Source: Rotaria socialis (taxonomy: Eukaryota > Rotifera > Eurotatoria > Philodinida > Philodinidae). From it: DNA of 64,000 bases. Under the pieces are notes generated by a model. That model was given only the letters and a program-made list of their open reading frames with translations, was not told the DNA's origin and made no database searches. Location of the stretch: assembly GCA_905331475.1 (NCBI GenBank), contig CAJNYU010002678.1, positions 62,001 through 126,000 on the forward strand. The letters run 5' to 3'. Positions 24,343 through 38,310 of this stretch are shown here, one piece after another. The translations under genes and the position numbers were made by a program. Position 1 is the first letter of the stretch. Every line of letters begins with the position of its first letter.

Positions 24343-25659
24343 AATTTATATATTTATTATCAGTATGAAATATTATTCAGTCGTTGATTTTTATTTGTTT
24401 TTCTATATGAATAATTTATTATTTTATTGAGAGATTTTGCAAAAAAGAAAAGATATAATCATTCATAAATTCTATAAAATAAATTCTATTGTCATTCGAT
24501 AAATTACTTGTAAATAAGAATCTATTAAAAAATTGTTCTCTGGTTTGTTTTTTGGCTATTTTTTATTTTCTTGCTTGTTTCGATCTTATTATTTTGAACA
24601 AGTTCTACAAATACAGTTAAACATTTCATAATATTGCATTTCCTATCCAAAATCTACTGAAGCTATAGGAATGATCCGATTCGAGTTAAGAGAACTCTGG
24701 TTAGTAGTCGATGAAAATTTTGTTTTATTTCGATTCATCTTTAAAAGAGAGTATTAAGAAATTCAAAGATAAATAATATTGATAGAATAAAATAAAATTA
24801 TGATAAAAATATTAAAAAGTATTCTGTAAGATCTTGAAGAGCGAAGAAGTTTGTTTGTTTATGCATCGAATTTTCATTTGATCCAAAATTTGTAGAAAAT
24901 AATCTTAATCTTATAATTCATGAAACAAATTTCAATAAACTATGTAAATTCATCTTCTTTATTATCGTTCGAAATTAGAAAATATTAGTTAATTGCTATT
25001 ATAAAGAGATTTTATTTTTCACCATTTTGAAAATAAATAATCAATGTTTTGTTATAAAGATTCAATCGAACTTAGCTTTTTCAATCAAAAAAGAACTAGT
25101 AGTCTGTTGTATAATTTTAAAGATAAATCTATACAGGCGTTCTTTAGACATGATAAGAATTTGAAAAAAAAAACGACTTATTTTGTAAAATATTTAAGAA
25201 TCAATCAATCATACTAATAATAATGATAGTGATGATAATGAATGCTTAATAGGGAAGATAACACTATTTGGAAATATGGTATATATTTAACCTTGTATAA
25301 TTTTCGTCCTTTTCTTAATTAGTCTATATTTAACATCAAACATTAATATAAATAATATAAAGAAAAATTAATTTTATACGCAAAAATATATCGTATTTTA
25401 CAGTGCGTTTGTATCGTTTTCTTTTTATCTCTATAAAAGACAAACGAAAGTAACACAATATCAAGGTATCCCTATTGATTGATGATTATATGTCAACAAT
25501 ATTTGATGTATGTCTGGCATACCTAGCAAATAACACATGAAAATTAAACGATTGCATAAGGAGTGTCTTTGAAGCCTTTTTTAACAGATTAATTTTTTTA
25601 AGAAACCTATTATAAATAATTTGATTGCTACATCGTTGTAGGAAGAATATTTTTATGAC
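24343..25659. other. A/T-rich intergenic stretch, nothing recognised
   Basis: Lies between the 3' ends of two converging genes. Only short low-complexity frames are present. Confidence 0.5.
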
Positions 25660-26078
25660 TCAAACTTTAATAGAGAAGTTAATAATCTTTTTCGTTAATT
25701 CCTTTTCACCAGTTCGTGAATCAAACTCTCGAAAAAATATACATTCAAGTAGTTCAGCTAACATTAATTCGCATGGTGTATGAACAGTAACAGAACGAAT
25801 TCGACCTCCGACTAATGTTCCTGTTTGAGGATCAGCAAATGAATCCATTATATTATGAGATTCTTTATCAAATGTTCCACTAAGAGACACAATTTCATAT
25901 TCTTTCTTAGTTAATTGACATGAATTTAATGAGCATTGTGACAATGTTCCAACACAAGTTAAAATAAATAACGATTGAATAGCAACATCTTCCATTAACG
26001 CAATAATTGTTGAGATTAATTCCACACCAGGATCAAGACGAAGTGGATAACATCGAAGATCTGTACTTGCTGGAGTTT
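25660..26078 (-). CDS. PPC/DUF296-domain protein, main exon (5' end unresolved)
   Basis: An exon of about 138 codons from a splice acceptor (CTATAG) at 26079-26080 to a stop at 25660. It encodes nearly a whole PPC (plants and prokaryotes conserved, DUF296) domain: YPLRLDPGVELIS at the start, then FILTCVGTLSQCSL, YEIVSLSGTFDKES, the ADPQTGTLVGGRI turn and ECIFFREFDSRTGEKEL. These match the usual PPC order of an RLxPG entry, a GS/GTLS turn, EIxSLxG and the F-x-REFDxxTG end. PPC proteins form trimers; in plants they carry AT-hooks and bind chromatin, while stand-alone bacterial forms are of unclear function. No AT-hook is visible here. The first exon could not be placed. The domain is uncommon in animals. 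Confidence 0.8.
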
Positions 26079-27823
26079 CTATAGATTTTTATTCAATAAT
26101 CAAAATAAAATAAAATAAAACAAAACTTATGACGAGGATTATTGAGTCATAATAACCACTAAAATAGACACCATTCAGATGAAACTTCAATCTTTCACAA
26201 CATGGCAGGATTAACAAAATACAGATACTGCCTATATATTGACAGGTCAACGTTTACATAAACCCCTAATCGAACTTTCTTTTGCAAGCGCATGCAATTC
26301 TTGACTTTCTTGATCAAGAAAGTCAAGATCTATGGACACATCTTGAGGCAAGAGATGAGGCCTTTCAGTGAGCTCAAGTTCTTAAACTTCTTGCTCATGT
26401 GCTTGAACTTTTATCTACGCGCTTCTGTTATTAAAGAGTTTTTTCAATTTTACGCTCAAAATAACTCAAATTTTAATAAAAATTTATAATTGCATCTTTG
26501 TGTAACTCATGAAAACATTCAAGCGCTTGTCTTGAGCAAGAAAGTCATGCACTATGGACATATCTTCAGCTCAAGCCTTGGCAAGCGCATGAATAAAAAC
26601 GTTCGACTAGGGACATTACTCGTATTTTTGACAATAATAAAGATGCTGACTTATTTCCTGTCTAGCAAATAAAAATCGATATTATAACATAAATAACAAT
26701 TTATGATAGGAATATTTTAATCTTAGACACAAAACGAATCTATTGTGTTTTTATTTTTCTTCTTTACTTGTTTTATGATATCGATATCTCTTAGATGATC
26801 AACGATTGACTACTGATAATTAGCCAGAAGAAAGAAGATCAACTATATAAACTACAAAACATATTTTTCTAATTCATACGCCAACACTGTTTCGATTTTC
26901 TGAATTTTTCGTATTGTCGAATTTACTGTAATGATAGAATATCAAGTTTCCTAATTTAGCATACAAATCATGATAAATGAAATCAATATTTGATAAATTT
27001 CAAATATAAAAGACTGATAAATAAATTCTAAATTCAAATAAAAATAATTTTCAATGATTGATTATGAACTAAATCGTTTTTCGTATTTATTTTGAAAAGT
27101 ACTAAAGAAATGAAATAAAAGTTTTAATAGGACTGATTTAGACATATAGAAGTTTATCTTGTATTCAGAATTTTGTATAGGAAACTAATGACCCTTGTTC
27201 TAATCAAAAAGTGCATTTCCTTAGAAATCATTTCTATTAAGAAAACAATCTATTTTTTCTAAGATGATAATAATAATAATAATAGTTTAAAGAAAACAAT
27301 TATTGTATTTTTCAAAGAAAAAAAACCATGTTCCGTAACCAAATTTTAATATAGTGTTTTGTATGGTTTAATACTTCACAATTTTGTTTTCCCTAGAAAT
27401 TCATATTAAAAGTAATTGTAATTATATTGATGATATTTTCCCAAAGAAGAAATCATTTTCCTTTTCTTTTTCGTTCAAGGAAACTCTTGTACTAATTTTT
27501 TTTTTTAATAATATCGATCGGAGAATTCAATTCTTATTTTCTTAATAAAAATTCTCATTGATAGTTTTATTGATTCATTATAACATTTAGCTAAAGGGCA
27601 TTTCATGTGTTTAGTGGTTGATCGATAAAAATAGACAGAAACCTTTTTATTCTTCTCTTATTGAGCACAAACAACATCAATGAAAAGAAAAGTATCACAG
27701 ATGGCAATCACAACGGGAATCTCTTTTCTTCATATGCTATAATAGATACGTATATCATAAAAGAAAAGTTTTTACTATATAGAATTTTTATAGATAATAA
27801 CTAATTGATTTTCTATTGAATCG
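26079..27823. other. Intergenic stretch with a palindromic repeat block
   Basis: May contain the first exon and promoter of the PPC gene. Holds the repeat block at 26283-26595. The remainder is A/T-rich with no recognisable gene. Confidence 0.45.
26283..26595. repeat. Repeat block with 28-bp perfect palindrome
   Basis: The palindrome occupies 26300-26327 (14-bp arms starting CTTGACTTTCTTGA). GCAAGCGCATG occurs at both edges (about 26284 and 26582). The phrase CAAGAAAGTCA-x-CTATGGACA(C/T)ATCTT occurs at about 26315 and 26549. The block is thus a diverged direct duplication about 235 bp apart. It could be a decayed foldback element; no coding capacity. Confidence 0.65.
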
Positions 27824-28366
27824 ATGGGTTATGATCGTCAAAGATCTCCGTTTGCAACAAGACTTATTTTAACTTGTTATTGTTTATTTCTATTAATAAA
27901 TGTTTTACTTTATTCAAATGAAGTTTATCGAAGAAAAAAAGGAAAACATAATTTCGAATATCAATTCGAAACAATATCATTAGGTTTTATAGGTTTATTT
28001 ATATTTTCAATCAGTTTTTATGGATTATGGTTTCCAAAAATTTTTATTCTTTGTTTTGTTGTTTTACTATTATTTCTATTATTGGTTGCATCATTGATAA
28101 CAGCTATTTTAATAATAATAAAAATTGAAATAATTAATTCAAATACATTTTTATCACTAAAAAATTCGTTTTATCTTATTCATAATTATATATGGTTAAC
28201 AAAAACATCAACAGTTTTATTACGTATAATTAATTTATCAATTAGCTGTTTATTAAATATATTTTCTATATTGGGTATATATCATCTATGTTCGTGTATT
28301 GAATATACTAATCAATCTTCGATTTATGGAAATAGAATATCAAGAACATCACAATCCATTACATGA
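27824..28366 (+). CDS. Unknown four-pass membrane protein, single exon, 180 aa
   Basis: An ATG-initiated uninterrupted frame. Hydrophobic segments lie at about residues 12-31, 49-68, 70-100 and 126-150. The N-terminus is short and basic (MGYDRQRSPFATR) and the C-terminus is a polar tail. The layout resembles small tetraspan families but there are no signature cysteines of tetraspanins or claudins, so I do not assign one. Longer than chance in A/T-rich DNA would favour, and codon use resembles neighbouring genes. The lack of introns is unusual here. Confidence 0.6.
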   Translation: MGYDRQRSPFATRLILTCYCLFLLINVLLYSNEVYRRKKGKHNFEYQFETISLGFIGLFIFSISFYGLWFPKIFILCFVVLLLFLLLVASLITAILIIIKIEIINSNTFLSLKNSFYLIHNYIWLTKTSTVLLRIINLSISCLLNIFSILGIYHLCSCIEYTNQSSIYGNRISRTSQSIT

Positions 28367-29812
28367 AGTTAAAACAAAAAATTATTTCAATAAATTAAAT
28401 CAATTTAATGCATGAATTATTAAATTTCAAATAGAAAAATATTTTAATTGACTATTTATCTATCGAAATTTTTTTATATTTGAAACAACGAAAATATATA
28501 ACTATAAAGGCTCATACAGATATTTTTCATTGTAAAATATTTCTCATTCAAAATATAATATTTATTCTTTCATTATTCTTAAATTTTAATATTTTGAAAT
28601 CAATTATCAAACACATGGACACAGGAAAATATAAAATACGATATAGCTCTTTTCATTTTTTTCTGATTGTCTACCATAGACATGTTTAATTAATTTAAAA
28701 ACAAATTTGTTCAACATCGTTCTACTCTATTCATCAGAAAGGTAATAAAAAATAATGATTTCATCGTTCATCGTTTGTTCATATAAATAAATATCGTAGA
28801 AAAAATATTTTGTTTTAAATAGTTTTTATACTGTTTGATATTCTTCTCGTAGTCTTTGTTCTTTTTCTCAATTGCTTGTTTAATCAATATTGTTGTTTAC
28901 GTTGAAGAATAAGTGTAAAATCGATTTCAATAACAAGGAGAAAATGAATCAAGTGTAAACTTTTTTCAGATCTAGTGACATACCAACTATATAGAGTTGT
29001 GGTTTTTTCATTTTTTGCTGATAAAAACCTGTTTATATTCTATATATATATATATATTTAGTTTAATTTTTTCTTTGCAATCTATTGGATTCGATCTCTA
29101 GGCATTTACCATCCTGTTCAATTCAATAATAAAAATCAATCAATAAGAATTTGATGAAGACAGAAAATTTGAAAAAAAATTTAATAATGATCTGCTCTCA
29201 ATGATAAAGATCAATAGGAAATTAAAAGTTTATATTTAAAATTGTAAAATTTTCTTATTTTTGTCTATGACAGTACATATTCTTCAGTTTTTCTTTTTGA
29301 CCCTTGTATAAAAATAAAATTTAAGTTTGTAGTAAAAATCAAAAAAATAAACATGACTAGACGATGATTATATTTATTTATGAGAGAATTATGTCTTGGG
29401 TTTGTCAAATTTTCTTAAATAGAACAAATTTTTTGTTGATGAACCTTGCAAAAAAAAGGAAAATGAAAATCTACTTTTTCATGAAGATATCTTATTATTA
29501 AAATCAATGCAACTAAATCTTTGATGATAAATAAAAATATCGAAACAATATTGATAAAATTAATATTTAATTAGACGAAGATAATTCTTATTCATATAGA
29601 AAATATAAATAATTCAATTTTCTTAATAAAATAATAATAATAATATTCACTATTTCATGATAAAAATGTCAATATATAAGTATGATGATCCCAGAGATGA
29701 ATAAGGCATTGGTTAATCGATTTCAAATTGGTAAGAAGAAAAGTTTTCTCATGAAAATGTAAAATATTTTATAAATGAAATTAATGTTTCAAAGCGATAA
29801 ATTATTTTATTA
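28367..29812. other. A/T-rich intergenic stretch, nothing recognised
   Basis: Includes an (AT)n run near 29041-29058 and a weak B-box-like GATCGAATCC on the minus strand near 29085-29094. No gene seen. Confidence 0.45.
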
Positions 29813-30916
29813 TTATGTTTTAGAAGATAAAGGAGGTGCATAGAAAAAATGATATATTGAAAAAACAATAATCAAAACTATTATAATAAATACAATAACA
29901 ATCTAAATGAATAAAAAAGCAATATGTATGAAATATTTAATAAACAACAAGGTTAAAGTAAAACAAACCTTAGCGAATGTATTCGTTTCATTAAAATTTT
30001 CCTTTGTATTATAACCAGAAAAAGATTGATTGAATGAATCAAATATTATGTTAGGTTTGTTAACTGATATATTTTCAGTTTTATGAATTTCTATTGATTC
30101 ATTTTCTTGAAATTTAATTTTCTCATAATTTGAATTAAATTTATCTTTATCTGACATTATTTTAATCTGCGTTGGGCAGGTTGATTGTTCTTGATATTTC
30201 AAATATTTAATTAAAATTAATTGTGTTCTTGTTTGTAGAATGTTACATGGATATGAAATAATTATTTGTTGAAAAGGCTGTCTTTGAATCATATCATTTT
30301 CAACAAATTGAATAACTGATCGTATTGATCTATACCAATGTTTTATTTTTAGTTGTAATATATGAATTCGTCCTTGGATACCACCTAATTTATTAAGTAT
30401 ATCTTGACGAAGAAAATAATGACTATTAAATGGATAAATATGATCGATTTCAATCTAAATAAATCAATAAAGAATTTCAATAAATAGATTTATTCGAACC
30501 TCAAGAAAACACCGTTGTGAATCTTGATCAGGAGCAAAGAAATTTTCAAGTGAATTATTATTTGTTGTTTGTAATTCAATAAATACAATCAATTGATCAT
30601 AATTTGAAAAAGATAATTTAAGATAATGTAAATAACACCGTTGATTATCTGAATAAGTGTCAACAATTCTCCATGGATCCTTATAGTTCGAACATTCATT
30701 ATTAAAACATGTTTCAAAACCATTATCTGTTTCAATTCTTACAGAACATTCGATTTTGCCATCATAATCAGTATATGATAATCCAATAGTTTTATTTAAA
30801 AAATATATTAAATAAAAAAGACTCGAATAGAATATTATCGTCATAAAAAAACAAAAAACATTTAACAAAAATAACAACAAAAAAACGGAAAGATTTGGTT
30901 TTAACAAGGCGCACAT
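29813..30916 (-). CDS. Unknown two-pass membrane protein with Cys-containing ectodomain, about 323 aa
   Basis: Proposed exons on the minus strand are 30916-30500, 30454-29965 and 29877-29813; the first junction is solid, the second uses a weak donor (GTTTTA) chosen because it keeps phase and yields a second membrane segment. Residues 9-42 form a long hydrophobic N-terminal anchor. The middle region, about 240 residues, is polar with paired cysteines (ECSVRIE, ETCFNNEC, QRCYLHY, QRCFLE) and NxS/T sites, and so is likely extracellular. The last exon encodes a hydrophobic stretch. Two-pass topology with a Cys-rich loop recalls BK-channel beta subunits, but I see no decisive motif. Confidence 0.55.
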
Positions 30917-31571
30917 TTATGTTGTTAACAACGATAGATTTCAAAATGGTATACATAGTTTTTAAATTCTTTTTCTATAAGTTTCATTTCTAAAAACAAG
31001 AATAAGAATTATATAAATTTTTTCTATCTATAGATGTGACGAGATGATCAATAACAGATTGAATAGAATTTAAATATTTTTAAAAGAAAATCGTTTGTTT
31101 CGCTCGTACATCGAAAATTGTATCGATCAAGTTTTATGTACTGTTCCGAATGATACAAAAGGATTTAAGTTATTCTATCCTGTTATCTTTACTATAGTAG
31201 AAATTCTCTATTTGACTTCCGTCAGAGGTTGTAAAACAAAAATGAATCTTGTATTGTTCTCGTATCAGTTATGGGTATCGTCATCAATTTTCAAGAAAAA
31301 TTTTATAAGAAAGAATAAGATCTTCATAAAAACAAAATTCAATTATCAGATAGAGTTTTAAATAAATTATCAATTGCATGAGGAGAATAAGGATGTAGAT
31401 AATATAGACAAATTACAAAAGAAAAACCTGTCTGATCAAAATTGATACTATTATGAAATTGTGTTTTGATTTTTGTCTGAGAGAATCAAAGTTTCCATTT
31501 TCATGTAATTGATAAAAATCAATTTTTATTCAAACTATTTGTAGATTAATAATGAAAACCTCTAATGAATA
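30917..31571. other. Intergenic stretch, nothing recognised
   Basis: Between the 5' end of the two-pass protein gene and the 3' end of the ART-TPR gene. Only a short implausible frame. Confidence 0.45.
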
Positions 31572-33626
31572 TTATTTTCTTGCAATTGTTTTTACACAAA
31601 TAGAAGTTTTATCATTGAGTTTGCTACAAGATTTAAATGATTTTAGACAAGGACGCTTTTTCTTAGATAAAATAGGTGTTGACAACTCTGAGAGTGAACT
31701 TGTTCTTGGTAATAATATTGCTGTATTTTGATAATTAGATATTGCTATTAATAGAGATGGATGATTTTGAGGTAATGATAAACGACGAATATCGAGAGTT
31801 TTTTTATAATAAGACAAAGCATTAGCATAGTCTTTTAAAAGAAAGTAAACTCTTCCGATATTTGAATATGTTGTAGCAAGATCAGGATGTATCGGTGGAA
31901 GAGAATTCAAATCAATTTGAAGGCTTTTTTGAAAATGGTTAAGAGCATTATGAAAATATCCTTGTCGTTTAAGAACCATCCCAATATTATTATAAATCGA
32001 TGCTAAAACTCTTTGATCATTTGAATTTGTATTAAGTGCATATTGAAAATATAATAAAGCATTATCAAGATTTACTTGTGCATGATAGATTGAACCAATA
32101 TTTGAATAAGTATCAGCTAATTGTGGATCATTATAATTTCCTGGTAAATAATTTGCTTTAATATCAAGTGAAAGTTTAAAATATTCAAGTGATCGATTAA
32201 GATTTTGTTTTTCATTATGAACACATCCAAGTTGTTGATAAATAAAAGCTAATTGTTCTTTATCATTTGAAGCCGTTTTCTCTAAAATATTTTCATAAAT
32301 TTCTTGTGCTCTATCAAATTCTCTCATAGTTAACATTAATTTTGCTAAACTTTCCCAAGGATTCGATAAATATTGAACATCTTGACGTAGATGCTTTGTT
32401 AATTGTTCAAGTTGTACATCATCTTGATTTGTTGTTAATTTTAAATAAACTTGCCAAATTTTATTTTCATTTTTCAGTGGTCGAATATCTTCAATACGAA
32501 ATACGGTATGTGTAGAAAAAAGAATTTCTTTTTCACTATTTTTAAAATAACTTAATTTATTTATTGATGCATATGGATTCGATAAACTAATCATTTTTCG
32601 ATCGATTTTCATACGAAATATAATTCCACGAAGATCTGGTTTTTCGATAGCTTGCCGAGCAAACTCTAGAGATATTTGTTTATTTCGACTTGTTGAAAGA
32701 AAATAAAGAAATGATATTAAACCACCTTTACATTTAGATAATTTTTCAAATTGATTATTTGTCATTCCTTGACCTCGATAAACGATCATTGTCGAATGTT
32801 CTTGTGAACAATATAAATGATGAATTTGTCGATGAAGATCTCGTATAAAAAATCCCATTTTAATTAATGTTTCAATATTTCCCGTTCGAAGAGCATTATT
32901 TAACATTTGATAGACAAAACATTCACGTGTATACCACCATATTGGAGAATGTTTTTCATAATCGTTTTCAAATTCATCAATTATATTCATTTGTTTTATA
33001 TTAAAAATATTTGAATGTAAAATACAATATTGAATAAATTCTTTTTTAACTGTTTCATCATAATTTATATTAATTAAAATTTCTTTTAATAATTGTGAAT
33101 ACATAAAATTTGGTTCAAGTTGATTTAATTGATTTTCAGTCAATCTATTTTCGAATATATGAATTGGAATAAGATTATTTTCATAATGGCGAATATCTTG
33201 AGTAAGTTGATAACAGAGTTCAGATATTTCTCGAAATAAATGTCCTTTTAATTTAAAATATTTATTTGCCCATGATTCAAATTGATTTATATTTTGACCA
33301 TAGACGTAAATAGAATCAATAGATATTAAATTATGAATATGATGAATAGGAAATTCAAGAAATCTATCAGATATAACTAAATATACGATTTGATTCTTGT
33401 CAATAGTATTTTGAAGAAATTCTTGGCATAGATTTGCATCGGTAAATGTTTCAATTGAATTAATTATTTGTTGAAGTTCATTCAAAATCTTAAGACTATT
33501 AACTGATCTATCATGACAATTAGCATCTAACCAAATTATAATAATATTATTATCCAACATGATTTCAGAATTTAACAATGAATTGTGTTTCTTATGCTGT
33601 ACTGATGTTAGGTTTCTGTTGCCCAT
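31572..33626 (-). CDS. ADP-ribosyltransferase with C-terminal TPR repeats, intronless, 684 aa
   Basis: A single uninterrupted frame with ATG at 33626. Residues 20-130 form a Rossmann-like N-terminal region of unknown role. Residues about 200-400 carry the R-S-E triad of arginine-type mono-ADP-ribosyltransferases: Arg284 in VYRGQGM, Ser311-Thr-Ser313 in FLSTSRN, and Glu365-Lys-Glu367 in SEKEILF. These residues bind NAD+ and catalyse transfer. Residues about 405-620 are five or six TPR units with the A-x(4)-G-x-(I/V)-Y pattern, for example YSNIGSIYHAQVNLDNALLY, followed by a basic Ser/Lys tail. TPRs imply a bound partner that directs the transferase. The catalytic set looks whole. No signal peptide, so probably intracellular. 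This combination is common in bdelloid rotifers. Confidence 0.93.
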   Translation of the reverse strand: MGNRNLTSVQHKKHNSLLNSEIMLDNNIIIIWLDANCHDRSVNSLKILNELQQIINSIETFTDANLCQEFLQNTIDKNQIVYLVISDRFLEFPIHHIHNLISIDSIYVYGQNINQFESWANKYFKLKGHLFREISELCYQLTQDIRHYENNLIPIHIFENRLTENQLNQLEPNFMYSQLLKEILININYDETVKKEFIQYCILHSNIFNIKQMNIIDEFENDYEKHSPIWWYTRECFVYQMLNNALRTGNIETLIKMGFFIRDLHRQIHHLYCSQEHSTMIVYRGQGMTNNQFEKLSKCKGGLISFLYFLSTSRNKQISLEFARQAIEKPDLRGIIFRMKIDRKMISLSNPYASINKLSYFKNSEKEILFSTHTVFRIEDIRPLKNENKIWQVYLKLTTNQDDVQLEQLTKHLRQDVQYLSNPWESLAKLMLTMREFDRAQEIYENILEKTASNDKEQLAFIYQQLGCVHNEKQNLNRSLEYFKLSLDIKANYLPGNYNDPQLADTYSNIGSIYHAQVNLDNALLYFQYALNTNSNDQRVLASIYNNIGMVLKRQGYFHNALNHFQKSLQIDLNSLPPIHPDLATTYSNIGRVYFLLKDYANALSYYKKTLDIRRLSLPQNHPSLLIAISNYQNTAILLPRTSSLSELSTPILSKKKRPCLKSFKSCSKLNDKTSICVKTIARK

Positions 33627-35474
33627 TTCATCCGTAATACATGTAATATGACATCATGTTAATTTTTGATTGTCATGCTTTATACGTTTATTGTCCTTTC
33701 CTTTTCTTTTTATTTATTGTACCAATAGAAAACATTCTAATCGTACTAAGTATTAATATTAACAAAAATTTGATTAAACATTACTAAATTAGACATTTAA
33801 TAAAACTACATGTGAGTATTATCCAATAATAATAAAAAGATGTGTTTATATTAGATCCGTACGAGTATCAACACACTATGAATATTTTATAATCAATAGA
33901 AACAAATAATATCATATCATAATTAATATAGAGTTTATAAAAAACGACGTAATAAGTCATGATGTCAAGGGCAAAGAGTGTAAACTTTATATTTCAAGCT
34001 AATTTGGTCAAGTTGAAATTACTATGAACAATTTCTCTGTAGTTGTACTTCAATTAAGTAGGTATAATTGCAGTATGTTTTTTTCTTACCAGTGGGGTTC
34101 TCATATTCTTCCTTCTTTGTTTTTCTTGTTTTCATCAATGCATAATATAATATTTATCATTCTAGAATCATGTGTTTTCAATAATATTATAAAAACTCAG
34201 ATGGGTTTAATTGCTATTCTCGATAATCATCTTATGTTGAAAAACGAAAATCTTAAATTTTTAATTAAAATTCATCTGCCACCGTCAGATAATAATTGGA
34301 TTCAATTTTTTCGACTAATATTTAATTCATCAATTTTTATCAATTAAATAATTATCTTTGCTGATTCCAAATTTTCAAGAAAAGTTGATAGTTATGTGTG
34401 CTAAAATGAATTTTGGCATACAATAAAAATTGATTACTTTTTCAAACTATTCTCATAGTGTTGATATTAATATATAATAAAACATATATTTAAGTGTAAT
34501 TTCACCATTCATATTAAATATTAGAAGTATATCAACAAAGCAATCAAAATAATTGAATGTCTAAGAAATTTTGAAAAAATATTAAAAAGTAATTACTTCT
34601 ACTTCCACTAAAGACATTAATCTTACGCTACTAATGTCCATAATTTCTATGTACATCAATAGACTTAAATCAAATGACTTTTTATTTAGATAAATTTTTT
34701 TTTCTCCAATCTTTTTTCAATAAGATCTATTTTATTTTAGATAATGAAATCAAACAATTATAAATGTATGTAAGGATATTACATCTGTGTGATTCGATGC
34801 ACTAGATAATGCTGTCATTCACAAAGAACAAAAATATTCTTAAGAAAAATTTGTTATCTAGAATGTTTCATTTACTGAATTGTTAACGTAAAAAAATCTA
34901 AATAATGTAGCATGATTGCTGCTTCATGTTTGACTTCAAAACGAGAAGTATCGTTAATTATTGTGATTATTATCAGAATGATTGAATAACTCTTTGTGTA
35001 AGCTATAACTCTTGTCTGCGATATATTAACAAATATTTATTTATTTTTGGTAAATTTGATACAAAGTCATGATTTTATTGTTGAAAAATAATGTATAATA
35101 TTAAGCAAAAATTTTTATTTTACTATGAGCGATGATATTTATTAAAATAAGTGTGATTCTACGAAATTTTCTTTTTTCTTACAATTACATACCATGTTTC
35201 ATACAGTTGCCCAATAATGTTACTTATCAATCGACAATTCAATAGTTAGAATCTGTTGATATTATTTTCATAAATATACCTCAATCAATTCAAATGATTG
35301 TTAGACTTTTTATTTGATGTAAATATATATAAATATATATATATTAGATAAACACAATAAAGAACCCTATAGGTTTGTAAGAAATACTATTAGGAATAAG
35401 AAGATTTCCGTAGAAAAATATCGATAGAATAAAATAGAAATGAAAATATCTCAATATTTAAATAACATGATGAA
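33627..35474. other. A/T-rich intergenic stretch, nothing recognised
   Basis: Spans the 5' region of the ART-TPR gene and the far 3' region of the reductase gene. A 107-codon frame at 34024 has no protein-like composition and was not accepted. Confidence 0.45.
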
Positions 35475-35550
35475 CGATAAGACAATCAGAATTCGAAGCT
35501 TCTCGACATTCTAGTGCGAGCTTTGGCAGACGAATTCATCATAACAAAAA
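35475..35550 (-). promoter_or_regulatory. SECIS element candidate in the 3' UTR of the reductase
   Basis: On the minus strand ATGAT (35542-35538) is followed by GAATTCG, which pairs with CGAATTC just before TGAT (35488-35485). The opposed UGAU/UGAU forms the non-Watson-Crick U.U, G.A, A.G core of a SECIS, and an AAA lies 14 nt after the ATGA, as expected for the apical adenines. A CTCG/CGAG mini-stem follows. Position, about 80 nt past the Sec codon, is suitable. The upper stem is imperfect, so I rate it as a candidate. Confidence 0.5.
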
Positions 35551-35595
35551 GAAACAATATCGTCATATGTTACTAATCATCATTGAGAAAAAAAG

Positions 35596-35616
35596 CCCTG
35601 GTCTATTTAGCCAGGG
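35596..35616 (-). promoter_or_regulatory. Hairpin just downstream of the Sec codon
   Basis: CCCTGG at 35616-35611 and CCAGGG at 35601-35596 pair with a 9-nt loop, 11 nt after the UGA Sec codon and directly followed by a U run. It could act as a selenocysteine redefinition element or only as a 3' UTR structure. Confidence 0.5.
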
Positions 35617-35621
35617 GAACT

Positions 35622-38310
<2,689 letters not shown>

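Noticed and set aside
34024-34347. 107-codon plus-strand frame
   Set aside because: Hydrophobic A/T-driven composition, no domain, no neighbouring exon signals that fit.
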